Of a stretch of DNA of 64,000 nucleotides, positions 55,001 through 64,000 are shown piece by piece (position 1 is the first letter of the stretch; every line of letters starts with the position of its first letter). Both the position numbers and the translations under genes were made by a program. Source of the stretch: Vicia villosa (Eukaryota; Streptophyta; Magnoliopsida; Fabales; Fabaceae); assembly GCF_029867415.1 (NCBI RefSeq), contig NW_026705448.1, positions 62,001-126,000 on the forward strand, in the 5' to 3' direction. The notes under the pieces were generated by a model. It was not told the DNA's origin, made no database searches, and was given only the letters and a program-made list of their open reading frames with translations.

Positions 55001-56967
55001 TTAAAACAAACGATCACAATTTTTCAAAACGATAAACCGTTTCTTTTTGGTTTTTCTTTTCAATAGAAACTATTGATTAAATCTTTTTGGATTGATCAAT
55101 TGATTTTCAAACGTGGGCCTCTCGAATATTAGAGAGTATAAGTCCCTTTCCTTTTTTCTTTGTACAGTTTTTCTTTAAACAGAAAACTTCTTTCAAAACA
55201 AAACTTTCAAACTGTTTTCAAAACGACGAAACTTCGCGTTTTTTAACAAAACAATCAACCATGTGTTATAAAATAAAACATGGGCCTCCACATAGGTATA
55301 AGTCCCATTCCTGTACATGAAATTAGGTATTTCATTGTACACACACCTTTTTGTATATATCTCGTTCAATTTGTTTTTTTAACTTCGAACAACAAATCAA
55401 AAAATGAAGGTTTTCTTTAAATCTTCCCAAAAATACCATGGGCCTCCATGTAGGTATAAGTCCCAAGCCCCTTTTGTAAATACTTGTTTACATAGCTTTT
55501 GAATAAACTCAAGTGGGCCTCTCCCCGAGTATAAGTCCCGAGCCCCGTGTATACAAATGGATCATGCTTACAGGTATATTTCCTTCATAAACTCCATTAT
55601 ATACACACACTTTGTCATATATATGTAATTGTTCATACTCGTTCATGTTTGTCCATGTTTGTTCATACTTGTTAATGTGTTTGTTCATGTTATATATATA
55701 TGCTTGTTCAACTTAGTACAACACTAGGTTCCCCATAGCCTCCTATTGGGCTTCGTGCAAAGAATCTCCCTAGTTTAGGTTAGGACATAGAGTATGGTTT
55801 CCCGGTGAAATCGCTCTAAGAGCTCAAACCAACTATACCATGCCTCCTCTTGGGCTTCGTACAAACGACTTGTCCCTCCCATAGCCTCCTCTTGGGCTTA
55901 CAATGCAAGGACCCTCGATAGTCCCTCCCATAGCCTCCTCTTGGGCTTACAATGCAAGGACCCTCGGATAGCCTCCTCTTGGGCTTCGTACAAGGACCCA
56001 CGGGCTTCTTATAAGCATCCCCAATATCCAAATCAAATACCCTAGGAGATTAGACATTTATCATCTCTATGATAGGGGTATCTTATCTATATCATCCCAA
56101 ACAATCAATCAATCAAATAACTCTTTTTGCCACAAGGCTGGCTAATCAATCAAACCTTTTTGCCACCATACTGGCTGATTAATCAAAGTTTTTGTCACAA
56201 GGCTGACTTCATTGAAACTTTTGCCACAAGGCTGGCTGATTAATCAAAACTTTTTGTCACAAGGCTGACTTCATTGGAAGTTTTTGCCACAAGGCTGGCT
56301 AAAAAGCATCTTTATCATTCTAAGCACCATAAGTGGCATGGCCCAGGGCTTATAATGAAAAGATTTTCAAACAAAATCAAACAGATGTATGTGATGATAT
56401 AGATTAGATACATCAAACATTTAGATGACATTTGTCTCTTTTCCGTTGCTTCCACAAGCATAAGTGGGAACTACGATTGCTCTGACTTTCTCAACATCCC
56501 TTTGAGAATACGTAGGCACAAGGTCGTATCCTTGGCGAGCAAAACTTCTCCCTCAAACCATTCAAACCTTAGCACCCGTAGACCCGAGCTACAGATGCTC
56601 TGATTCCCTCTAAGGGATATGTATGCAGAGGATCGCAATGATCTTTGCGAGCATAATCAAACAAACACCTTAGGTCCCACCTATTTCACAAGAACCTCTC
56701 AATAACATGGAATGAAAAACATAGAAAAGAAACCTATAGAGTACTATAGATACGTTGGGTGCTAATACCTTCCCTTCGTATAACCAACCCTCTTACCCAA
56801 GATCTCTCCCCCACTTTTAAGGTTATTGCAGCTTTTTTCCTTTTCCTACTTTGGAAACAATAAAAAGTTTGGTCGGAACAAAAGAAAAATCATTTTTTGA
56901 GCACTCGAGCCCAAAGAAGGCATCAGGTGTCTCATCCCGAAAAAGGATACGATTTTTCCCTGCGACA
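52026..56967 (+). repeat. Ogre-2 3' LTR
   Basis: 4942 bp, close copy of the 5' LTR with the same internal repeats. The tRNA-like unit is at 54563-54654, with GCGCGCGC in place of GCGCGCC before its A box. Followed by ATCTA. Confidence 0.96.
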
Positions 56968-57572
56968 ATCTATCCAAAGATAGTGGATCTCCTTCTGAAA
57001 CAGAAAAATCCATTCCAAGTCTCAATCATATTCTGAAAGAATATGACTCGAGCTTTAGAAAGTTCTTATCTAGAAGTATTGGCAGAAGTCATCTTGCTTC
57101 TATGATATATGGTGTATCTGGAAACAGAAGGTTTGGCTTTGGCTATGAGGGTGATACCTCACATAAATTTGAACCTATTGATGATCTGAAGATCACATAC
57201 AAGCCATTGTATGATCAGTTCAAATATGGCCATGCACATGATATTAGGCTCACTTCACATGCACAGAGCTTTAACACTGTTCACACCAAGAAACATGTGA
57301 CACATCCTAAGAAATATCATGCTGACAAACCCAAAGAATATCATGTTGTTCCTCCTATTAAATATTATGCTAAACCCAAGTTCAATCAGAACTTGAGGAG
57401 AACTAACAAGAAAGGACCCAAGAAATTGTGGGTACCTAAGGAGAAGATAATTTCTGTTGCAAATATCCTTGGCTGCAAAGAGGACAAAAAGCAAAATGTC
57501 ATGGTACCTGGACTCTGGGTGCTCGCGACACATGACGAGAAGAAGGTCTACATTCCAAGACCTGGTGCTTAA
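56968..57572 (+). pseudogene. SIRE Gag, 3' part
   Basis: Continues the gag frame after Ogre-2 once one ATCTA copy is left out. It holds a His/Lys/Tyr-rich region and the end motif NKKGPKKLWVPKE common in SIRE-type gag. The frame then runs past the protease in the wrong phase and stops at 57572, so a one-base shift between about 57455 and 57515 separates it from pol. Confidence 0.82.
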
Positions 57573-59040
57573 ACCAGGTGGAGAAGTCAAGTTTGGAGGA
57601 GATCAGATGGGCAAAATCATTGGCTCTGGAACCATAAGTCTTGGTAACTCTCCTTCCATAACTAATGTACTTCTTGTAGAAGGATTAACGCATAACTTAT
57701 TGTCCATAAGTCAATTAAGTGACAATGGTTATGATATAATCTTCAATCAAAAGTCTTGCAAGGCTGTAAGTCAGAAGGATGGCTCAATCCTATTTACAAG
57801 CAAGAGAAAGAACAACATTTATAAGATTGATCTTTCAGATCTTGAGAAGCAGAAGGTGCCATGCCTTATGTCTGTTTCTGAGGAGCAATGGGTCTGGCAC
57901 AGAAGATTAGGACATGCTAGTTTGAGAAAGATTTCTCAGATTAACAAACTAAATCTGGTCAGAGGACTCCCAAATCTGAAATACAAATCAGATGCTCTTT
58001 GTGAAGCATGTCAGAAGGGCAAGTTCTCCAAACCTGCATTCAAGTCTAAGAATGTTGTGTCTACCTCAAGGCCGTTAGAACTCTTGCACATTGATCTGTT
58101 TGGCCCAGTCAAAACAGCATCTGTCAGAGGAAAGAAATATGGATTAGTCATCGTAGATAATTATAGCCGCTGGACATGGGTAAAGTTCTTAAAACACAAG
58201 GATGAGTCTCATTCAGTGTTCTTTGAATTCTGCACTCAGATCCAATCTGAGAAGGAGTGCAAGATCATAAAGGTTAGAAGTGATCATGGTGGTGAATTTG
58301 AGAACAAATTCTTTAAGGAGTTCTTTAAAGAAAATGGCATTGCCCATGATTTCTCTTGTCCTAGAACTCCACAGCAAAATGGAGTTGTAGAGCGAAAGAA
58401 TAGGACTCTACAAGAAATGGCCAGAACCATGATCAATGAAACCAATATGGCTAAGCATTTCTGGGCAAAAGCAATAAACACTGCATGTTACATTCAGAAT
58501 AGAATATCTATCAGTCCTATTCTAAATAAGACTCCTTATGAATTGTGGAAGAACAGAAAGCCCAACATTTCATATTTCCATCCTTTTGGATGTGTATGTT
58601 TTATTCTAAATACTAAAGATCATCTTGGTAAGTTTGATTCTAAAGCACAAAAGTGTTTCCTTCTTGGATATTCTGAACGCTCTAAAGGCTACAGAGTATA
58701 CAATACTGAAACATTGATTGTAGAAGAATCAATCAATATCAGGTTTGATGATAAGCTTGGTCTTGAAAAACCAAAGCAGCTTGAGAATTTTGCAGATATA
58801 GATATTGATATATCAGAAGCTGTAGAACCAAGAAGCAAAGCTGCAGAAGCTGGTAGTCTCAGAAGCAATGGATCAGAAGATCAAGTTGCTGCATCTTTAG
58901 AGAATCTCAGGATTTCTGAAGAGCCAATAGTCAGAAGATCATCCAGACTTGCATCAGCTCATTCAGAAGATGTGATTCTTGGGAAGAAAGATGATCCTAT
59001 CAAAACAAGATCATTTCTAAAGAATGACTATCAGAAGTAG
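57457..59040 (+). pseudogene. SIRE protease and integrase; RT and RNase H deleted
   Basis: Protease signature WYLDSGCSRHMT near 57508, with catalytic Asp in DSG. Then the integrase zinc region (VWHRRLGHASLRKI to CEACQKGKF), and a complete DDE core: LLHIDLFGP (58082), VRSDHGGEFEN (58273) and NGVVERKNRTLQ (58380). The usual copia tail LLGYSERSKGYRVYN follows, then an acidic linker that stops at 59038-59040. An intact element would continue into RT; nothing of RT or RNase H is found before the 3' ORF. The Met at 57457 is only the first in this frame, not a real start. Confidence 0.88.
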
Positions 59041-59329
59041 TGATCAGAATCAGAAGATGTACAGTTTTTTCAAAACAACACAGCTGTCATCTATAAGTTT
59101 CTGAAAATGAACGCGTGTCTGTACGGACAGTACAAGCGTGCAGTTGAAAAGACGCCGACCTAGGTAACTGTGTTAAATTATTTCATTTACCATGTTCTCT
59201 CTCCTAATGTCATTTCTCATTAAATGCATAATGATGTCTTTTTTCTTGAAATCAATTTCTTTCAAAACAGTTTTTTCTTTTCTCTTTATTTTTTTAAATC
59301 GTTTAAATAACCCGCTTCATCTTCATTTC

Positions 59330-59553
<224 letters not shown>

Positions 59554-59620
59554 GTGTATCTCTTTCGTTGCATTTGTTTTCAAACCCTAGTTTTTGATTT
59601 GATCTCAAAGCATAATCATC

Positions 59621-62080
59621 ATGAACTCATCTTCAAGTTCATCAAACCCAGCAGAAAGTCTCACTTCTACACAGATTCTTCTACGCAAATATGGGTATGC
59701 TCCTTTGAATACATGCATGATTCCCATGGACGAACTGGAAGTTCTTTGTGAATCTGCTGTGGACTTCGACAACCTTAAAGCAAATGGTTTTCTGTGTGAC
59801 GTCAGAATATTGGAGCAAGGATGGTCAAAATATCTTGATAGATTGGTTGGACCAATTTATCCTGAACTTGTGAAGGACTTCTGGGTACATGCAACGGTTA
59901 CCCCAACTGCTATAATTTCCTTTGTGCTAGGGCATGAAGTGGTTATTACTGAAAAGCTCATCAGGAAGTTGTACAATCTGAATGATGAAGAAGGTTGGTC
60001 CGGCTTTCAACTTGGAACGGTTAACTGGTATCAAGTTGAAAATCAAATCTCTCTTGCCTTCGGAGCTGATTCTCATAAAACGGGCACTTTGAGGCCGTTT
60101 TATCAAGTATGGGCTGAGATTATTCTGGGTTCTCTTCACCATAGAAAGAAGATGTTCTCTCCCTCCGCCTACATCAGTCCGGATCACAAGTACACTCTCT
60201 TTTGCATTGGCAGAAAGATAGAACTCAACATCTCTCACATTCTATTTGAGAATCTGAAGACTTCTATAGTTGAATCAAGAGAAGATGAAAGGGCGAAGTA
60301 CCCTCATATTCCTAGAAAAACTATTCCTTTCGGAAGAATGATTTCAGACATTCTAATTGAAAGCAAATTGCTGGACTCCATCAGAACACTTGATGTGTCC
60401 CATTTTCTTGGAGTAGTTCAGGGTCCCATCTTCAATGGTGTGGATTTGTTCAGACTAGAGCTCATCTAGAATGTATCTTCTGTGTGCACAAGCTTTCCTG
60501 ACATTCTGTCAAGAAGAGTTGCTGTTGAAGGTTTTGTCTCTTTGTTTCATAAAGAACTTCATCAGGTTGTCAAGCTTTACCTGGAAGATTGTGTTAGGAA
60601 GCAATCAGATATTGATCCTGCTTGGATCCGTGGCAGAGTACTTCTGTCCAAAGCTGATCTTCTGAAGAAGGATCAGAAGGAACAACAGGCAAGGCTAAAA
60701 AGAAAGGCCCGAAAAGATGAGGCTAAGAAAGCCAAGAAGCTGAGGGTCACCTATGATCCTGACAAGGTGTACTCTCCTGAATACAGGGAGCAAAGGATCA
60801 AAGACTCTTTTCACACCACCAGATCTACATATGCTTCTTCTGAATCCGTCACCAGGCATGTTTTTACTCCACCTCCTTCTGTTCCTAAACCTTCTACCCA
60901 ATCACCTCCTTCTGAACCAAAAATCAACTTCACTATACCAAATCCTTCTCCATCATCTCTTTCCACTCCCATTCTAAACCCCACACCTCTAAGTATTCTT
61001 CCCCCAACTCCTTCTGATAAATCTTTCTCACCAATCCCCTTCATAAATACTCCATCCTCTTCACAACCTATATTTTCTGATACTCCATCCACATCAATCA
61101 TTCCCTCAGATGTTCCTTCTTCCTCATCCACCGCACCTCCACCTTCTTTATCCCATCCCTTACCTATCAGAAAATCCAAACCCTACTGCCTTCTCTACCC
61201 TGACTACAAATTCACCTTCAATCCACCTGAACCTGAACCCTATGCCTACTTGGAACTGTTCAGACATGAGGTGATTAGCAGTCTAGACCTTCTGAAGGAT
61301 GCCTTCCTAAATGGTCTGGATGATGTTTCTACAAGAAATCTCTGGAGAAGCTTTCGCCAGGATTTTCAAGTAGGAGCAATGGGAGTACAGAAGAGACTAG
61401 TGGCTGCTGCCCCTGGTTACCTTCTGGAGGGTGATAATGGTATATACTACCATCCTCTCAGAAATTGTGTTCCTATTAAGGAGAAGCAGTTTGTGGATGA
61501 ATTGGACGAAGCAAGACTTGCTGCTGCATTGGAAGCTAACCCTTGCAGAAAAATTGTGGTTTGGAAACCTCATTTCTTTGTCTTGGTTGGAGACTTCAAG
61601 AGTCTTTTTGACTTTCTGAGGGAAAACCCTTCTAAGAAAGACCCAAGCTTGGTCATTCCAGAAGTTGTTGACCCACCAGAAGTTGAAGGTCCTTCTGCCC
61701 CTAGGAATCTAGCTGCCATTCTTCAGGCACTTGAGAATGGAGATTCTGATATTCCGGTTGCAGAATATGAAGATGCTTCTATGCAAGAAGCAGATGTAGA
61801 AGATCATGTGGCTGAAACAGTTCCTGTTGAGGAAAACCCTGCAAATGATCTATCAATGGAAGCTACAGATCACAATGCCATCCCTGTGGATAGAAGCTGT
61901 GAAGCTTCTTCTGATGAACCTTCCCGTCTTGCAAGGACTCTGGAAGTTATTCAGAAGAACCAGGATGAGCAAAGCTCAGTCAATGCTGAGTTTAGAGCTT
62001 TCATGGAGAGGCAGAATGAGCACAACAATGGGGTTCAAGATATGCTGGACAAGATCTTGTCGAAGCTAGGGTCATCTTAG
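59621..62080 (+). pseudogene. SIRE env-position ORF, one in-frame stop
   Basis: One frame of about 820 codons, broken by TAG at 60467-60469. The first part (DVRILEQGWSKYL, FWVHATVTPTAIISFVLGHE) resembles the putative plant transposon protein family found in many plant retroelements. The second part has a Lys/Arg-rich helical stretch (LKKDQKEQQARLKRKARKDE), a long Pro/Ser-rich region (about 60850-61190) and a helical C-terminus. This layout fits the env-like ORF reported after pol in SIRE elements. I see no signal peptide and no clear membrane segment, so an envelope role is not supported by the sequence. Confidence 0.72.
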
Positions 62081-62716
62081 ATTGAGTCTTAGTTGTTTTG
62101 TTTTCTCTGTTTTTTGCTTTTCTGCATCTGTTTTGTGCATCTTCTCTTGCTATCCTCATGTACTTCTGTACTTCTGTCTTCTTGAGCTTAATTGAAAATT
62201 ATCTTTTTCTTCCATATGTTTCCTTTTGTTTTTCATCTGAATCTTTTATGTTTTTGATGTTATGACAAAAAGGGGGAGAAAATGTGATAAATGATCTGAT
62301 TAATATTATCAGTTACCGAGTAAAAAGGCCCCACATTTCTAACAGAACTTGCAAAGTTCTATGCTTTGAGTTTTGTTGTTGCAGGAATTGAAGATCCTCT
62401 TCAAGGAGAAGCAAGTATAAAGAATCAAGCTCTTGGATTCTTGAAGCAAGTTGAGTGCTATGAAGCTTCAGAATCAGAAGCAAGAAGGAAGAATGTTCAG
62501 ATATTCTGATGATAGAATATGCTCTGAAACATTATGTCCATTTGTTCTGATACATATTATGTGGCTCTGATACATATTATGTGTTCTGACTCATTCATGC
62601 TGACTTTTGTCGTTTAGCGTTGTTCTGTAACATTTCAGGATGTAGAGATGCTCTGATGATGCTCTGGTACATTCAACAATGTTCTGATACAATCTAGCAT
62701 GAAGTGATGTAAGAAG
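62081..62716 (+). other. SIRE 3' region after the env-position ORF
   Basis: No gene is seen. A polypurine block AAAAAGGGGGAGAAAA lies at 62267-62282, far from the LTR. GTTCTGA and CAGAAG motifs are frequent. Confidence 0.7.
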
Positions 62717-62988
62717 AAATTCAAGCTCTGAAGCTGTCCTGATGGAAGCAAGAATCAGAAGCTGTGAATGTTCTGAAGATCAAAGAAATTCAAGCTCTGA
62801 AGCTGTCCGATGGAAGCAAGAATCAGAAGCTGTGAATGTTCTGAAGATCAAATAAATTCAAGTTCTGAAGCTGTCCGATGGAAGCAAGAATCAGAAGCTG
62901 TGAATGTTCTGAGGATCTAAAGAAATTCAAAGTTCTGAAGCTGTCCTATGGAAGCAAGAATCAGAAGTCATGAATGTTCTGAAGATCA
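62717..62988 (+). repeat. Four tandem 68-69-bp repeats in the SIRE 3' region
   Basis: Units begin with AAATTCAAGCTCTGAAGCTG at 62717, 62786, 62854 and 62923 and contain GGAAGCAAGAATCAGAAG and GAATGTTCTGA. Confidence 0.92.
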
Positions 62989-63207
62989 AGCATATATGAA
63001 CGTCTCTACTAAAATACTCAGGGAACTCTTTTATTATTAAAATTCTTCTAGTATTTATTTCAGGGGAGATTATCTATCTCAGGGGGAGATTATAAATCTC
63101 AGGGGGAGACATATACACATTCTTATGCTTTAGCTGTGTAATTGTCTTTAGCCGTCTGCTCTTTCTGATCGCAAATTCATATCATTTATATATGTTATTG
63201 TCATCAT

Positions 63208-63222
63208 CAAAAAGGGGGAGAT
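63208..63222 (+). other. SIRE polypurine tract
   Basis: AAAAAGGGGGAGAT directly before the 3' LTR. Related CAGGGGGAGA blocks precede it between 63060 and 63110. Confidence 0.85.
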
Positions 63223-64000
63223 TGTTAGAACAAGATTTGTTCTGATCAATATTCTTAGTTTTCATGATAACAAGGATATGAATTTTGGATGAGATAATGT
63301 GGTACTCTAATACACTGCAATTTCCCTTTCAGGAAATATATAAAGAGTATGCACAAATCAGCGCTCAGAAGCTTTGACTCAGAAGGTTCAGCATGCAACA
63401 TCAGAACATGGTCTGGCAAGACATCAGAAGATGGTCAAAGCAGAATCAGAACATGGGTCTATGGAAGAATCAGAAGAACTTGAGATCAGAAGCAGAAGCA
63501 CTGAAGTTCTCATGGTATCACGCTCAGAAGCACTTCAAGGTCAGAAGACAAGAAGATGCTCTGCACCAAGCTGTTTGACTCTGATGATATTCAAACGTTG
63601 TATACACAAACATCAGATCAGAAGCAAGTACAAGATGGCAGGCTACGCTGACTGACAAAAGGAACGTTAGAAGCTATTAAAGGCAACGTCAGTAGACACA
63701 GCGTAAACAAGGCTCGAGGTAGTTGACAAAAGAGTGGAACATTAAATGCAATGCTGTACGGAATACGCAAAGCATTAAATGCTCCCAACGGTCATCTTCT
63801 CAAGTGCCTATAAATATGAAGTTATGATGAGAAGCAAGGTTACCGATCCTGACGAATTCTGTGAATACTAACTTGCTGAAACGCTGTTCAAATCAAAGCT
63901 CACAAACTTCATCTTCATCAAAGCTCACTACATTGCTGTTGTAATATATTAGTGAGATTAAGCTTAAACTTTAAGAGAAATATCACTGTTGTGATTATAG
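63223..64000 (+). repeat. SIRE 3' LTR, partial
   Basis: First 778 bp of the LTR, 8 substitutions from the 5' LTR and no indels. The window ends inside it. Confidence 0.95.

Larger units (their letters stand above)
34624..56967 (+). mobile_element. Ogre-2: Ty3/gypsy Ogre/Tat retrotransposon, 22.3 kb, nearly complete
   Basis: LTRs 34624-39569 and 52026-56967, flanked by the duplication ATCTA, inserted in the gag gene of the SIRE element. Domain order is the same as in Ogre-1. Its LTRs share no obvious similarity with those of Ogre-1, so it is a different Ogre family. Damage is light: one stop in ORF1, two in gag-pro and one frameshift between aRH and integrase. Six differences were counted in the first 940 bp of the two LTRs, fewer than in the surrounding SIRE LTRs, as expected for a later insertion. 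Confidence 0.95.

Overview
The window is plant repetitive DNA with no host gene that I can support. It fits a large-genome legume of tribe Fabeae (pea, vetch, lentil, grass pea). The evidence is two full-length Ogre-type Ty3/gypsy elements of about 22-23 kb with 4.5-4.9 kb LTRs, SIRE/Maximus-like Ty1/copia elements, and a CACTA DNA transposon. Species is not determined.

The layout is an onion of insertions. The outermost layer is a CACTA (En/Spm) transposon on the minus strand (4798-31995, both ends outside the window). Its transposase gene runs from 30751 down to 5507. It is split by Ogre-1 (6594-29407, plus strand), which has perfect 5-bp target duplications ATTAG. Ogre-1 carries a solo LTR of another family (13469-15216, minus strand, target duplication ATCCT) between its ORF1 and gag. 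On the left, a minus-strand copia element (1-4797, running off the window) interrupts the CACTA 3' region. On the right, a plus-strand SIRE-like copia element (31996 to beyond 64000) interrupts the CACTA 5' region. That SIRE element is itself split within gag by Ogre-2 (34624-56967, plus strand), with perfect target duplications ATCTA.

Both Ogre elements show the expected order: LTR, tRNA-type primer site, ORF1 of unknown function, gag, aspartic protease, a short intron, RT, a degenerate RNase H, a second archaeal-type RNase H, integrase, 3' untranslated region, polypurine tract, LTR. In both, the stop codon of gag-pro overlaps the predicted GT splice donor, so splicing would fuse gag-pro to pol in frame. 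Ogre-1 has many stops and frameshifts. Ogre-2 has three in-frame stops and one frameshift. The left copia has lost integrase and the right copia has lost RT/RNase H, so each is defective in a different way.

The most unusual signals are these. (1) A family of hairpins just after integrase in both Ogre elements has 7-bp stems that differ in sequence but stay complementary. (2) A copia LTR carries five pairs of GTCGAC palindromes, each pair about 21-22 bp apart, just upstream of its TATA box. (3) A conserved, unnamed protein module occurs in three tandem copies in Ogre-1 and one copy in Ogre-2. (4) The CACTA TNP2 reading frame joins the C-terminal part of a C48 (Ulp1-like) protease. (5) A tRNA-like Pol III promoter pair lies inside the Ogre-2 LTRs. 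All calls are by eye from the sequence; no search was run.
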